Of a DNA stretch of 24,551 bases, positions 11,363 through 19,236 are shown in pieces. The first letter of the stretch is position 1; each line of letters opens with the position of its first letter. This DNA is from WAPX01 sp964622075. Its GTDB lineage: Archaea; Halobacteriota; Archaeoglobi; Archaeoglobales; Archaeoglobaceae. The translations under genes and the position numbers were made by a program. The notes below the pieces were generated by a model, which had not been told where the DNA came from, searched no databases, and saw nothing but the letters and a program-made list of their open reading frames with translations. Location: positions 1-24,551 of the forward strand of contig CAZUMR010000085.1 in NCBI GenBank assembly GCA_964622075.1, read 5' to 3'.

Positions 11363-13255
11363 ATGCTCAAAGATGTGTTAAAAGAGGCTGGAAATGCATT
11401 TTTACTCGGTAATGAGGCCATAGCGAGGGGAGCTCTTGAGGCCGGGATAGATCTGTTTTCGTGTTATCCCGGAACACCTTCATCTGAAATAGGAGACACT
11501 CTCAGCTACGCCTGCAAAAAGCTCGGGAACTTCATCATGGAATACTCCGTAAACGAAAAAACAGCTGTAGAGGTTGCTGCCGGGGCTGCATTTGCCGGAA
11601 TGAAGAGTATGGCTGCAATGAAGCACGTTGGTGTCAACGTTGCCAGCGATGCGATATTCAGCATAGCCCACACAGGAGTGGCCGGAGCAATGGTTATAGT
11701 AACTGCAGACGATCCAAGCATGCACAGCAGCCAGAACGAGCAGGACAACAGATGGTACGGGAAAGCAGCAAAGCTGCCGGTAATAGAGCCCTCAGGCATT
11801 CAGGAGGCCAAGGACTACACCAAGTTCTGTTTCAAGCTCTCCTCGAAATTCAGCCTGCCAGTTTTTCTCAGAACATATACGAGACTGAGCCATTCAAGTG
11901 GAGTTGTTTCCCTCTCGCCACTGCCTGAAAAGGAGGTCAAAAAAGTAAGCTGGAAGGATTACAGAAATCCAGAGAAATACGTTGTTCTACCTGCCCATGC
12001 GAGGAAATTAAAGCTTGAACTCCTTGAAAAAATGGAGAAAATAGAGGAAACACTTGCAACATGGGATGGAAACTGGATAGAAGATGGCGACGGATCTCTC
12101 GGTGTAATAGCATGTGGAATTAGCTACGCCTACGCTAAAGAGGCCATGAGAAGACTTGGTGTTGATTTGCCGTTGCTGAAGATATCCTCTCCAAACCCGC
12201 TGCCAAGAAAGCTCGTTTCGGAGTTTCTGACCGGAGTTGACAGGGTTCTGATTGTTGAGGAAGTTGACTCTTTTGTGGAAGAAAGAGTTAGAGCAATAGC
12301 CAGCATGGAGAAAATAGACGTGGATGTGCTCGGGAAGGAGAACGGCTACATGCCTTCAAGCTACGAGTACTCGGTAAGCGTTGTTGAAGCAGGAATGGCC
12401 AGAGCACTGGGTGTTAAAACGAGTGTGGATTACGATGCCGTAATTGAAAGAGGAAAGAAGCTTGCCAGTCTTGCTCCACCAAGACCTCCAGTTTTCTGCC
12501 CCGGATGTCCGCACTCTGCAACCTTCTACGCCATAAGAAGGGCCGTGGAGGAACTGAAAGAGGAGGGAGTTATTGAAGATGCAGCATTTGCCGGAGACAT
12601 AGGATGCTACACTCTCGGCATAAACAGGCCTTTTTCTGCAGTCGATACATGCGTATGCATGGGGGCAAGTATTGGGATTGCATGTGGACTCAGCTATGCG
12701 CTTAAAGATAGTGTTCTCGCAACGATAGGCGACTCCACGTTCTTCCACGCTGGAATACCTCCATTAATAAACGCCCTGCATACTGGAAGAAAGCTCACAG
12801 TTGTTGTACTCGACAACACCACAACAGGAATGACTGGCCATCAGCCACATCCCGGAACTGAAGACTTTGGATGTGGAGAGGGGAGAGTCATAAACGTAGA
12901 GGACGTTGTAAGGGGAATAGGAGTTGAGAAGGTAGAGGTTGTTAACTCTTACAGTGTGGAAAAGCTGAAAGAAGCTATAAAAAGTGCCTTGACCTTTGAC
13001 GGAGTCTCTGTCGTTATTTCAAAGCAAAAGTGTGCAATACTGAGGAGAAGAGAGGCAAGAAAGAAAGGTAAAAAGCTAAGGCCGTACGAGATTACGGAAA
13101 AATGCAGCCAGTGTATGAAGTGTGTTGAAGAGTTCGCCTGTCCGGCAATATATGTGGAGAATGGAAGGCCAAAGATTGACGAAACACTCTGCGTTTCCTG
13201 TGGAGTTTGCAGCAGAATCTGCCCGGAGAAAGCAATAAAACTGAAACAGAATTAA
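11363..13255 (+). CDS. iorA: Indolepyruvate:ferredoxin oxidoreductase, alpha subunit
   Basis: The 630-residue alpha subunit of the enzyme that oxidatively decarboxylates aryl pyruvates from aromatic amino acids to aryl-acetyl-CoA, reducing ferredoxin. It starts with GNEAIARGALEAGIDLFSCY and PGTPSSEIGD; the thiamine-diphosphate domain shows CPGCPHSATFYAIRRA, AGDIGCYTLG and TIGDSTFFHAGIPPLINAL. Two [4Fe-4S] motifs end the protein: Cys581, 584, 587, 593 followed by Pro, and Cys610, 613, 616, 620 followed by Pro. The ATG at 11363 gives the normal family length and fits the TATA box. The beta subunit gene iorB is not in this window, unlike the frequent iorA-iorB pairing. It is convergent with the 529-residue membrane protein gene, 17 nt apart. 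Confidence 0.95.
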   Translation: MLKDVLKEAGNAFLLGNEAIARGALEAGIDLFSCYPGTPSSEIGDTLSYACKKLGNFIMEYSVNEKTAVEVAAGAAFAGMKSMAAMKHVGVNVASDAIFSIAHTGVAGAMVIVTADDPSMHSSQNEQDNRWYGKAAKLPVIEPSGIQEAKDYTKFCFKLSSKFSLPVFLRTYTRLSHSSGVVSLSPLPEKEVKKVSWKDYRNPEKYVVLPAHARKLKLELLEKMEKIEETLATWDGNWIEDGDGSLGVIACGISYAYAKEAMRRLGVDLPLLKISSPNPLPRKLVSEFLTGVDRVLIVEEVDSFVEERVRAIASMEKIDVDVLGKENGYMPSSYEYSVSVVEAGMARALGVKTSVDYDAVIERGKKLASLAPPRPPVFCPGCPHSATFYAIRRAVEELKEEGVIEDAAFAGDIGCYTLGINRPFSAVDTCVCMGASIGIACGLSYALKDSVLATIGDSTFFHAGIPPLINALHTGRKLTVVVLDNTTTGMTGHQPHPGTEDFGCGEGRVINVEDVVRGIGVEKVEVVNSYSVEKLKEAIKSALTFDGVSVVISKQKCAILRRREARKKGKKLRPYEITEKCSQCMKCVEEFACPAIYVENGRPKIDETLCVSCGVCSRICPEKAIKLKQN

Positions 13256-13272
13256 AAATTGAAATTAAAAAC

Positions 13273-14862
13273 TTAGCCAGCAGGCAAAACTTCAACGCTT
13301 TCGTTGACATACACGGGTATTCTGCGAACGACAACTCCATTCTTTTTAATCACAAGGTAGTAAGCTATACCTCTGGAAACTTTTTTCGAAGTACCTGTCG
13401 TGGAATTAAGCGTGAAATTCTCTCCTTTTTCAAGAAAAGCCTTGACTTCACTGTAACTCCTCAAAACAATCACATCGTTTGGATTTTCGGCATTAACCAT
13501 TGCCACGTAAGCTATTCCGGATGCATCTGATGGTATTATCCTGACCTGCCAGTAAAGAGTTCCGTTCACAACTACCGGAATTGGCTCCACAGCCTTCATT
13601 GTCTGCCAGTCAACTTTGGGCATGGCCTGTTTGACGTAATCTACAGCCCTGACCGGACCAATCAGAGCTTTTGTGCTTGATGGCTGGTATAGCTGAATTT
13701 CTCCCGTTCTTGCATCGACTATGTAAATCCTGAATATACCGTAGGACTGGCCGTATGGTTCACAGGCGATTATCCATTTGAGCCCCTGTTTTGTAGCAAT
13801 CAGGAACGGTTGCTGATTGCTCTGCCCGGGGACATCAGCAATCTCGAACTGATCCCTGTGGTAAAGAAGGACGTTCAAGATTCCGTGAATGTAGTTAAAA
13901 GAATCAATGTACTCTCTCGCAAGCTCAGCTGGAAACAGCTTCTGACCAGCAAGAATTCTGCACTTCTCCGCCTGCTTCGAAGTCAGAAACCTCACGCTAC
14001 CGTTTTGCGATATCAGAAAAACTCCCGCCCATACAGGAGTCGTGAAAAACACGGGGAATCTGAAGTGGAGCTCGTAACCAATGGCCGGAACTGCCATGTA
14101 TAATCTTCCATCATAAGGTACAAAGTACGGCTTTTCGCAATCCACCGTGTACTTTCTGCTGTATATCTGCCAGAGGTAGTTGTCTGTCAGATACATTCCC
14201 TCTCCAACTTCCATGCTCTTTTCAACGATCTCTGTTTTCTTACCAAAAGCAGACATGTCAACGTATATGGCTCCCTTATCTTTCAGAACAAAAGAGTTGA
14301 CCAGCCCCTCTGGAATAAGCCCGTACCCCCAGTAAGGTGTTCCGTTTACAAAAACTATTGCCCCGCGGTCTATTGTGTATCTCGGAAACTGCAGGGCATC
14401 CATAGCATACTTATCAGCCACAACCTTGGGAACTATCCTTACAACAGCCGGATCAACCTCTGGAAGTTTACCAACCTTCTCATACCTCAGATTGTGGCTC
14501 AGGTAGAGAGGTGTGTAAAGTCCCTGAGCTGGCAGAAGAATGAACAGAATAACTGTAAACAGGATTGTGAATACTGCAGGGTTTGGTATCACCCTCTCAA
14601 TCACATTTCTCTTTCTCCTTTCAACATCCTCCACACCCTCTCCAACCTTAATCTTCACCTTCCTCACAGTCCTCACAGTCAGAATGCCTTGAGAGTAGCG
14701 AGAGAATGGCAGTGACAGAATATATGCCAGTATGGCGCTTTCTACGATTGCCGGATTGGTGTAAAACAGCATGAAAAGGGGATGCCACACTGGCCGGGTT
14801 ACGTAAGCAAAGGCAGATAACACCACAGCAACCACAGCTTTTTTCACAATGCTGAATGACAT
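13273..14862 (-). CDS. Large membrane-anchored protein with four-fold repeated outer domain, unknown function
   Basis: I do not recognise a named family. The 529-residue protein has three predicted membrane helices (~5-24, ~34-54 and ~94-113) with a basic loop of ~40 residues between the second and third, then about 415 residues that should lie outside the cell. That part seems to contain four related units, each with an aromatic beta hairpin and a turn: IVFVNGTPYWGYGLIPEG, YFVPYDGRLYMAVPAIGYEL, FLIATKQGLKWIIACEPYGQ and IPVVVNGTLYWQVRIIPSDA. Each is followed by a strand such as IYIVDARTGEIQLYQ, which recalls PepSY-like domains. Sequons (NGT, NFT, NST, NES) suggest glycosylation. Transcription starts in the divergent gap with the Agl23-type gene. 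Confidence 0.75.
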   Translation of the reverse strand: MSFSIVKKAVVAVVLSAFAYVTRPVWHPLFMLFYTNPAIVESAILAYILSLPFSRYSQGILTVRTVRKVKIKVGEGVEDVERRKRNVIERVIPNPAVFTILFTVILFILLPAQGLYTPLYLSHNLRYEKVGKLPEVDPAVVRIVPKVVADKYAMDALQFPRYTIDRGAIVFVNGTPYWGYGLIPEGLVNSFVLKDKGAIYVDMSAFGKKTEIVEKSMEVGEGMYLTDNYLWQIYSRKYTVDCEKPYFVPYDGRLYMAVPAIGYELHFRFPVFFTTPVWAGVFLISQNGSVRFLTSKQAEKCRILAGQKLFPAELAREYIDSFNYIHGILNVLLYHRDQFEIADVPGQSNQQPFLIATKQGLKWIIACEPYGQSYGIFRIYIVDARTGEIQLYQPSSTKALIGPVRAVDYVKQAMPKVDWQTMKAVEPIPVVVNGTLYWQVRIIPSDASGIAYVAMVNAENPNDVIVLRSYSEVKAFLEKGENFTLNSTTGTSKKVSRGIAYYLVIKKNGVVVRRIPVYVNESVEVLPAG

Positions 14863-14898
14863 CCTGTTTGCCTGGGTTTTCTCAGGTTAAATTTTTAT

Positions 14899-14975
14899 CG
14901 TTTAACATTGCTCAGGTTTCCGGTTTTTACCGTTTTTATTTTACCGTTTTACCCGTTTTTTATTCACGTTTTCAA
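14899..14975. repeat. Cluster of ACCGTTTT-like units in the divergent promoter region
   Basis: CCGTTTT or a close variant recurs about five times (near 14899, 14931, 14944, 14953 and 14967), with the inverse-like GGTTTTT at 14922. It lies between the divergent 529-residue membrane protein and Agl23-type genes and may hold their control sites. Confidence 0.5.
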
Positions 14976-15040
14976 ATTTCCAGACTTCAAGAGTCTGACA
15001 ATCGCAAAACGTTTTTGTTCCATCATTCAACTCTACGGCA

Positions 15041-16441
15041 ATGCCAAGCAAGAAGGTAATTGTACTCGTGCTGCTGATATGTCTGCTCACGAGAGTTTAC
15101 GCCCTCTCTGCAAGGCCGGTTGATCACGACGAAAGCATTCACGCATGGCTCTCATACGTGCTCGAAAAGACTGGAAAGTATCACTACGATCCAACCTATC
15201 ACGGTCCCCTGCTTTACCACATAGCCGCAGCTGTGTTTTACCTGTTTGGAGATTCCATATTTAACGGCAGGATGATTATTGCCTGTTTCAGTGTGATGGG
15301 TGTTCTGTTTGCACTTCTCTACGACAGGTGGATGGGAAAGAATGTTTATATATTCGTTTTTGTTCTCATATTCTCTCCGGCTATTCTCTACTACTCAAGA
15401 TACATGAGAAACGACATGATACTCGTTCCCTGCTTCATAGCAGCAATATACTTTTACCTCAGATACGCGGAAACTTCAAAACCGCTCTTCGCTTTTGCAA
15501 GCACATTTTTCCTTGCGCTGATGGTCTGCTCAAAAGAGAACGCCTACATATACCTGTTTATCTTCCTGACGTTTCCTGTCGTTTATGGAATTTACAGGGA
15601 GAGGCTTGATTATTTCAAAAACAAGCTTGCCAACTGGGACAGAAACAAAATAATCACGATCGCTGGATGTATAGCTATATATCTCCTTGTATTTTCATTC
15701 TTTTACACCTCCGCTTTCAGAAGGCCGTACGGGCTTTATGAGGGGACTGTTGGAGCGATAGAATACTGGCTGAAGATGCACGAGCTCAGAGACCACTGGG
15801 CTCCAATATACTTTTACACCAAGATATTCCTCGAGTACGAGTTTCTGAGCTTCGGTCTGTTTGCAGGAGGTGCAGCTGTATTCCTGAGCAGGTTCCTAAG
15901 GAAAAGGGCAATCAGCAGATTTGAAGCTCTCGCTTTTTACTGGGCTGTCATGTCCCTGATAGCCTACCACATACTGAATCACAAGGTTCCATGGCTGACA
16001 GTTCACATGGTTGCACCCATGGCCATGCTAGGCTCGATATACTACAGAGATAGAAGGGAAACAAGAGTGGCAATGGCCATAGCCATGGTTGCCACCGCAG
16101 CTGTAGCAATTCACCTGTGTTACGTTGATTACAACAACTGGAAGGAAGACCTAATCTACATACAGGCTCAGCCGAGCATAGTCAAGCTCGCAAACAAGAT
16201 CATAAAGCTCAGAAAAGAAGGTTACAGCGTTTTAATTTACGAGCCAAAGAACGACTACTGGCCTCTGCCTTGGTATTTAAGGCATGTAAACGTTGCATAT
16301 TCGAGTCACTGGATTCCGGGATTTGACTATGTGGTAACGACAGTTAGAGCATTAACTCAGGTCGAAAGGTCAGGATACAGGGTTCTCGGATGCTATCAGG
16401 GAAGGCCGGGATGTTACTACTACCTGCTGAAGAAGGGCTAA
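15041..16441 (+). CDS. Agl23-type membrane protein (flippase activity-associated, GT-C-like)
   Basis: A 466-residue polytopic membrane protein. The first helix (6-22) is followed by RPVDHDESIHAWLSYVLEKT and YDPTYHGPLLYHIAAAVFYL, the signature of the family annotated as flippase activity-associated protein Agl23; the DHDE at 28-31 resembles the acidic catalytic motif of GT-C glycosyltransferases of the PMT/ArnT type. About ten further hydrophobic helices follow, with SRYMRNDM and CSKENAYIYLF loops conserved in the family. It is expected to act in lipid-linked sugar transfer or flipping for surface-protein glycosylation; that role is inferred from the family. The ATG at 15041 has no ribosome site and is probably near a leaderless start. 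icd follows 57 nt later. Confidence 0.87.
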   Translation: MPSKKVIVLVLLICLLTRVYALSARPVDHDESIHAWLSYVLEKTGKYHYDPTYHGPLLYHIAAAVFYLFGDSIFNGRMIIACFSVMGVLFALLYDRWMGKNVYIFVFVLIFSPAILYYSRYMRNDMILVPCFIAAIYFYLRYAETSKPLFAFASTFFLALMVCSKENAYIYLFIFLTFPVVYGIYRERLDYFKNKLANWDRNKIITIAGCIAIYLLVFSFFYTSAFRRPYGLYEGTVGAIEYWLKMHELRDHWAPIYFYTKIFLEYEFLSFGLFAGGAAVFLSRFLRKRAISRFEALAFYWAVMSLIAYHILNHKVPWLTVHMVAPMAMLGSIYYRDRRETRVAMAIAMVATAAVAIHLCYVDYNNWKEDLIYIQAQPSIVKLANKIIKLRKEGYSVLIYEPKNDYWPLPWYLRHVNVAYSSHWIPGFDYVVTTVRALTQVERSGYRVLGCYQGRPGCYYYLLKKG

Positions 16442-16498
16442 AAAGCTAAAAAGTTGTCAAAGAAAAGTATCATAAACAACACCTGCCGGATTCAGGGC

Positions 16499-17734
16499 AT
16501 GGAGTTTGAGAAGCTCAAGCCTCCAGAAGAGGGCAGGAAAATAGAGTATGTCGATGGAAAGCTCATAGTGCCCGACAACCCGGTAATACCCTTCATAGAG
16601 GGTGATGGAATAGGACAGGATGTTGTTCCAGCTGCTCTAAAGGTTCTCAGTGCTGCAGCAGAAAAAATTGGTAAGGAGATAGTCTGGTTTGAAATCTTTG
16701 CCGGTGAGAAAGCGTACAGGATGTACGGATCATATCTACCAGAAGATACTCTGAACGCCATAAGAGAGTTTAGAGTTGCCATAAAAGGTCCTCTAACAAC
16801 ACCTGTTGGCGGAGGATACAGAAGTCTGAACGTTACCATAAGGCAAACACTTGATCTGTATGCCTGCGTAAGACCTGTTTACTACATAGAAGGGGTGCCA
16901 AGCCCCCTCAAAAACCCGGAAAAAGTCAACGTCGTAATATTCAGGGAGAACACGGAAGACGTTTACGCTGGAATAGAATGGCCCAGAGGAAGTGAGGAGG
17001 CAAAGAAACTCATAGAGTTTTTATCAGGCCTTGGAGCCAAGGTGAGAGAAGATTCGGGCATAGGAATAAAGCCAATAAGTGAGTTTGCTACCAAGAGACT
17101 TGTAAGACTGGCAATAAGGTATGCATTAGACAACGGTAGGGAGAGTGTAACTCTCGTCCACAAGGGAAACATCATGAAGTATACAGAAGGAGCTTTCAGA
17201 GACTGGGGATATGAAGTTGCAAAAGAGGAATTCCCGGACGAAACGATAACCGAAGAGGAGCTGTGGGATAAGTACGGTGGAGAAGTGCCAGAAGGCAAAA
17301 TAGTGATAAAGGACAGAATAGCAGACAACATGTTCCAGCAGCTGCTAACGAGGACTGCTGAATACGATGTGCTCGCCATGCCAAACCTAAACGGAGATTA
17401 CATGAGCGATTTTGCTGCGGGACTTGTAGGAGGTCTTGGAATAGCTCCGGGCTCAAATATAGGAGACGGTATGGGAGTTTTTGAGCCAGTTCACGGTTCA
17501 GCTCCCAAGTATGCAGGACAGAACAAGGTCAATCCAACTGCAGAGATTCTAAGTGGAGCCCTCATGTTCGAGTACCTTGGATGGAGGGAGGGGGCTGAAA
17601 TTATAAAGAAGGCAGTTGAAATGACAATAAAAAGTGGAACTGTAACTTACGACATACACAGGCACATGGGCGGAAAGCTTGTGGGAACAAGGGAGTTTGC
17701 TGAAGCTGTTGTAGAGAATATGCAGTCCATTTAA
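16499..17734 (+). CDS. icd: Isocitrate dehydrogenase (NADP+)
   Basis: This 411-residue cytosolic enzyme oxidises isocitrate to 2-oxoglutarate with NADP. It begins FEKLKPPEEG, then IPFIEGDGIGQDVVPAALKV, the substrate phosphate site GGGYRSLNVTIRQTLDLYACVR, the FRENTEDVYAGIEWP block, the catalytic Lys/Tyr region LVHKGNIMKYTEGAFRDWGYE, metal ligands in AMPNLNGDYMSD, and the coenzyme loop EPVHGSAPKYAGQNKVNPTAEIL. The sequence is very close to the known Archaeoglobus enzyme as I recall it. The ATG at 16499 gives the family length; an extension to 16454 starts at TTG and matches nothing conserved. A T-rich tract follows the stop. Icd supplies NADPH, connecting with npdG downstream. Confidence 0.96.
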   Translation: MEFEKLKPPEEGRKIEYVDGKLIVPDNPVIPFIEGDGIGQDVVPAALKVLSAAAEKIGKEIVWFEIFAGEKAYRMYGSYLPEDTLNAIREFRVAIKGPLTTPVGGGYRSLNVTIRQTLDLYACVRPVYYIEGVPSPLKNPEKVNVVIFRENTEDVYAGIEWPRGSEEAKKLIEFLSGLGAKVREDSGIGIKPISEFATKRLVRLAIRYALDNGRESVTLVHKGNIMKYTEGAFRDWGYEVAKEEFPDETITEEELWDKYGGEVPEGKIVIKDRIADNMFQQLLTRTAEYDVLAMPNLNGDYMSDFAAGLVGGLGIAPGSNIGDGMGVFEPVHGSAPKYAGQNKVNPTAEILSGALMFEYLGWREGAEIIKKAVEMTIKSGTVTYDIHRHMGGKLVGTREFAEAVVENMQSI

Positions 17735-17735
17735 T

Positions 17736-17775
17736 TTTTAATCTTTATATTTATAATATATTTATAATTTTTCAT
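17736..17775 (+). terminator. AT-rich termination region after icd
   Basis: Starting 2 nt after the stop, several T runs (TTTTTAATCTTTATATTT and following) occur without a stem. Part of the region could also act as promoter DNA for npdG. Confidence 0.4.
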
Positions 17776-17788
17776 AATATGAATTGAC

Positions 17789-17847
17789 CTAACTAAAGCT
17801 AACTAAAACCTAAAACATTAATGCCGGATCAAAAACCGGATCAAAAC
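17789..17847. repeat. Two short tandem repeat sets upstream of npdG
   Basis: CTAACTAAA occurs at 17789-17797 and 17799-17807 (10-nt period). CCGGATCAAAA(A/C) occurs at 17824-17835 and 17836-17847 (12-nt period), ending just before the npdG TATA box at 17854-17863. Helical-phase spacing suggests an activator or repressor site. Confidence 0.6.
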
Positions 17848-17853
17848 CTCAAC

Positions 17854-17863
17854 GATTAAATAG
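17854..17863 (+). promoter_or_regulatory. TATA box of npdG
   Basis: GATTAAATAG is centred about 26 nt before the ATG, and no ribosome site is present, so the transcript is probably leaderless. Confidence 0.5.
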
Positions 17864-17884
17864 CGTGGATCTGAACATGCTCAG

Positions 17885-18538
17885 ATGAAAATAGCGGTTC
17901 TCGGGGGAACGGGTAATATAGGCATTGGTTTGAGTATGAGACTGTCCATAGCCGGTTACGATGTGATTGTAGGTTCAAGAGATGAAAAAAAGGCTGAAGA
18001 AAAAGCAAGAGAGTACATGTCAGTTCTTGAGAGTATGGGTTACGAAAACGAAATAGGCTACGCCAGCAATAGAAAGGCATCTGAGCTGTGTGATGTAGCC
18101 ATTCTTGCAATACCAAGTGATTACATCTTTTCTACTGCAGAAAGCTTAAAGGATGTGCTTGATGGAAAGATAGTTGTTTCACCAGCAGTGCCGATGAAAA
18201 AAGAGGGCAGAACTTTCTACTACGCTCCTCCACCTGAGGGGTCTGCTGCAGAAAAAATTGCCTCAATACTGAATAACTCTCAAGTTGTCTCCGCCTTTCA
18301 CACAATCCCGGCCAGAAAGTTTGCAGACATGAAGTCCGTTTTCAACTGGGATGTGCCTGTCTGTGGAGATGGAGAGGCCAAGGAAACTGTCATGGAGATC
18401 GTCAATTCAATAGACGGTTTGAGAGCTCTTGATGCCGGTCCTCTCAGCTCCTCAAGGCTAGTTGAAAGTGTAACCCCCCTGCTCATAAACGTGGCACTGA
18501 GAAGTGGTATGAAGGATTTGAGCATTAAGTTTGTCTGA
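17885..18538 (+). CDS. npdG: F420H2:NADP+ oxidoreductase
   Basis: A 217-residue hydride-transfer enzyme that moves electrons between reduced F420 and NADP; in Archaeoglobus it makes NADPH for biosynthesis. The Rossmann start MKIAVLGGTGNIGIGLSMRL is followed by VIVGSRDEKKAEEKA, the NADP 2'-phosphate binding segment (SR). Later blocks are DVAILAIP, KIVVSPAVPM, VVSAFHTIPARKFAD, the CGDGEAKE strand and the C-terminal DAGPLSSSRLVESVTPLLIN, all characteristic of Fno/NpdG. It has its own promoter region with tandem repeats, 150 bp after icd. The next gene downstream is the histone. Confidence 0.95.
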   Translation: MKIAVLGGTGNIGIGLSMRLSIAGYDVIVGSRDEKKAEEKAREYMSVLESMGYENEIGYASNRKASELCDVAILAIPSDYIFSTAESLKDVLDGKIVVSPAVPMKKEGRTFYYAPPPEGSAAEKIASILNNSQVVSAFHTIPARKFADMKSVFNWDVPVCGDGEAKETVMEIVNSIDGLRALDAGPLSSSRLVESVTPLLINVALRSGMKDLSIKFV

Positions 18539-18637
18539 TACCCTGAGTTTTGCCTGAACCTGCATTCATTTCTTCACAACTTTTCTTACGTTTTTGTTGT
18601 GGTAAAAAGAAGGCTGCAGAGGTGGCCTCAAACGAAA

Positions 18638-18651
18638 ATTATATATATTTG
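18638..18651 (+). promoter_or_regulatory. TATA box of the histone gene
   Basis: ATTATATATATTTG lies about 40 nt before the start codon in AT-rich DNA. It implies transcription from about 18668 and a very short leader carrying the GGGGGTGA ribosome site. Confidence 0.65.
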
Positions 18652-18686
18652 AAAAGCCAGAAGATTGGCCGAGGGGGTGAATGGAT

Positions 18687-18890
18687 ATGGGAGAACTGCC
18701 CATTGCTCCAATAGACAGGATTATTAGGAAAGCTGGTGCAGAGAGAGTTAGTGAAGATGCAAGAGAGGCAATGGCCGAAATACTTGAGGAGTGGGCCACA
18801 CAGGTTGCAAAGAGGGCGATTGAAGTCGCAAAGCACGCTGGAAGGAAGACTGTTAAGGCTGAAGACATCAAGCTCGCCCTGAAGGCCTGA
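18687..18890 (+). CDS. Archaeal histone
   Basis: A 67-residue histone-fold protein (HMf/Hpy type) that dimerises and wraps DNA. It reads MGELPIAPIDRIIRKAGAER (helix 1), then VSEDAREAMAEILEEWATQV and the following residues (long helix 2), a GRKTV loop and helix 3 KAEDIKLALKA. DNA-contact features are present: the R in PIDRIIRKAG and the GRKTVKAEDI turn. It is a single minimal fold without tails. The ATG at 18687 is preferred because GGGGTGA is 6 nt before it; an ATG at 18681 directly abuts that site and would add two residues. A strong TATA box precedes it, as expected for an abundant protein. The gene is monocistronic. Confidence 0.95.
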   Translation: MGELPIAPIDRIIRKAGAERVSEDAREAMAEILEEWATQVAKRAIEVAKHAGRKTVKAEDIKLALKA

Positions 18891-19194
18891 AACCGGAATT
18901 TTACACTATTTTTAATATTTTTGAATTTTCTTCAAACTCTGATTTTTGATTTTTGACTGCTTCTAACTTCAGGTTTGTAAGTAGGAGAATACATAAATTA
19001 AAAGATTAAATAAAAATATTTTTGGGAACTTCACTAAAGTTTACAGACAGACCATATACAGAAACGGACGTTATCCGTTAGATTAATTAACAGGCAGTGG
19101 AAAATGGGTAATCAAGAAAAAGAAGGCACAGTAAAGTTTTGTAAAGCTTTCTAACGCATTGTAAATTTTAATCAATCATGCAATAAAAAGAATG
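18891..19194. other. Long AT-rich intergenic region, no gene seen
   Basis: About 300 bp separate the histone stop from the promoter of the secreted-protein gene. It holds T runs after the histone stop (likely termination) and a small inverted repeat AACGGA-cgtta-TCCGTT (19063-19079). I see no convincing gene in it. Confidence 0.6.
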
Positions 19195-19204
19195 GATATA
19201 TTTT
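19195..19204 (+). promoter_or_regulatory. TATA box of the secreted coiled-coil protein gene
   Basis: GATATATTTT lies about 35-40 nt before the ATG at 19237; the GAGGTGA ribosome site is at 19224-19230. Confidence 0.5.
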
Positions 19205-19236
19205 CCCGTGAGAACGATCGATTGAGGTGATGCGAG

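Noticed and set aside
18575..18602. Hairpin CACAAC...GTTGTG after npdG considered as a terminator
   Set aside because: The T runs are in the loop and the 3' flank is A-rich, so it does not fit a terminator; a weak structure at most.
19104..19154. Short ORF reading EKEGTVKFCKAF, reminiscent of a cold-shock protein start
   Set aside because: Only 16 residues with no continuation in any frame; most likely chance.
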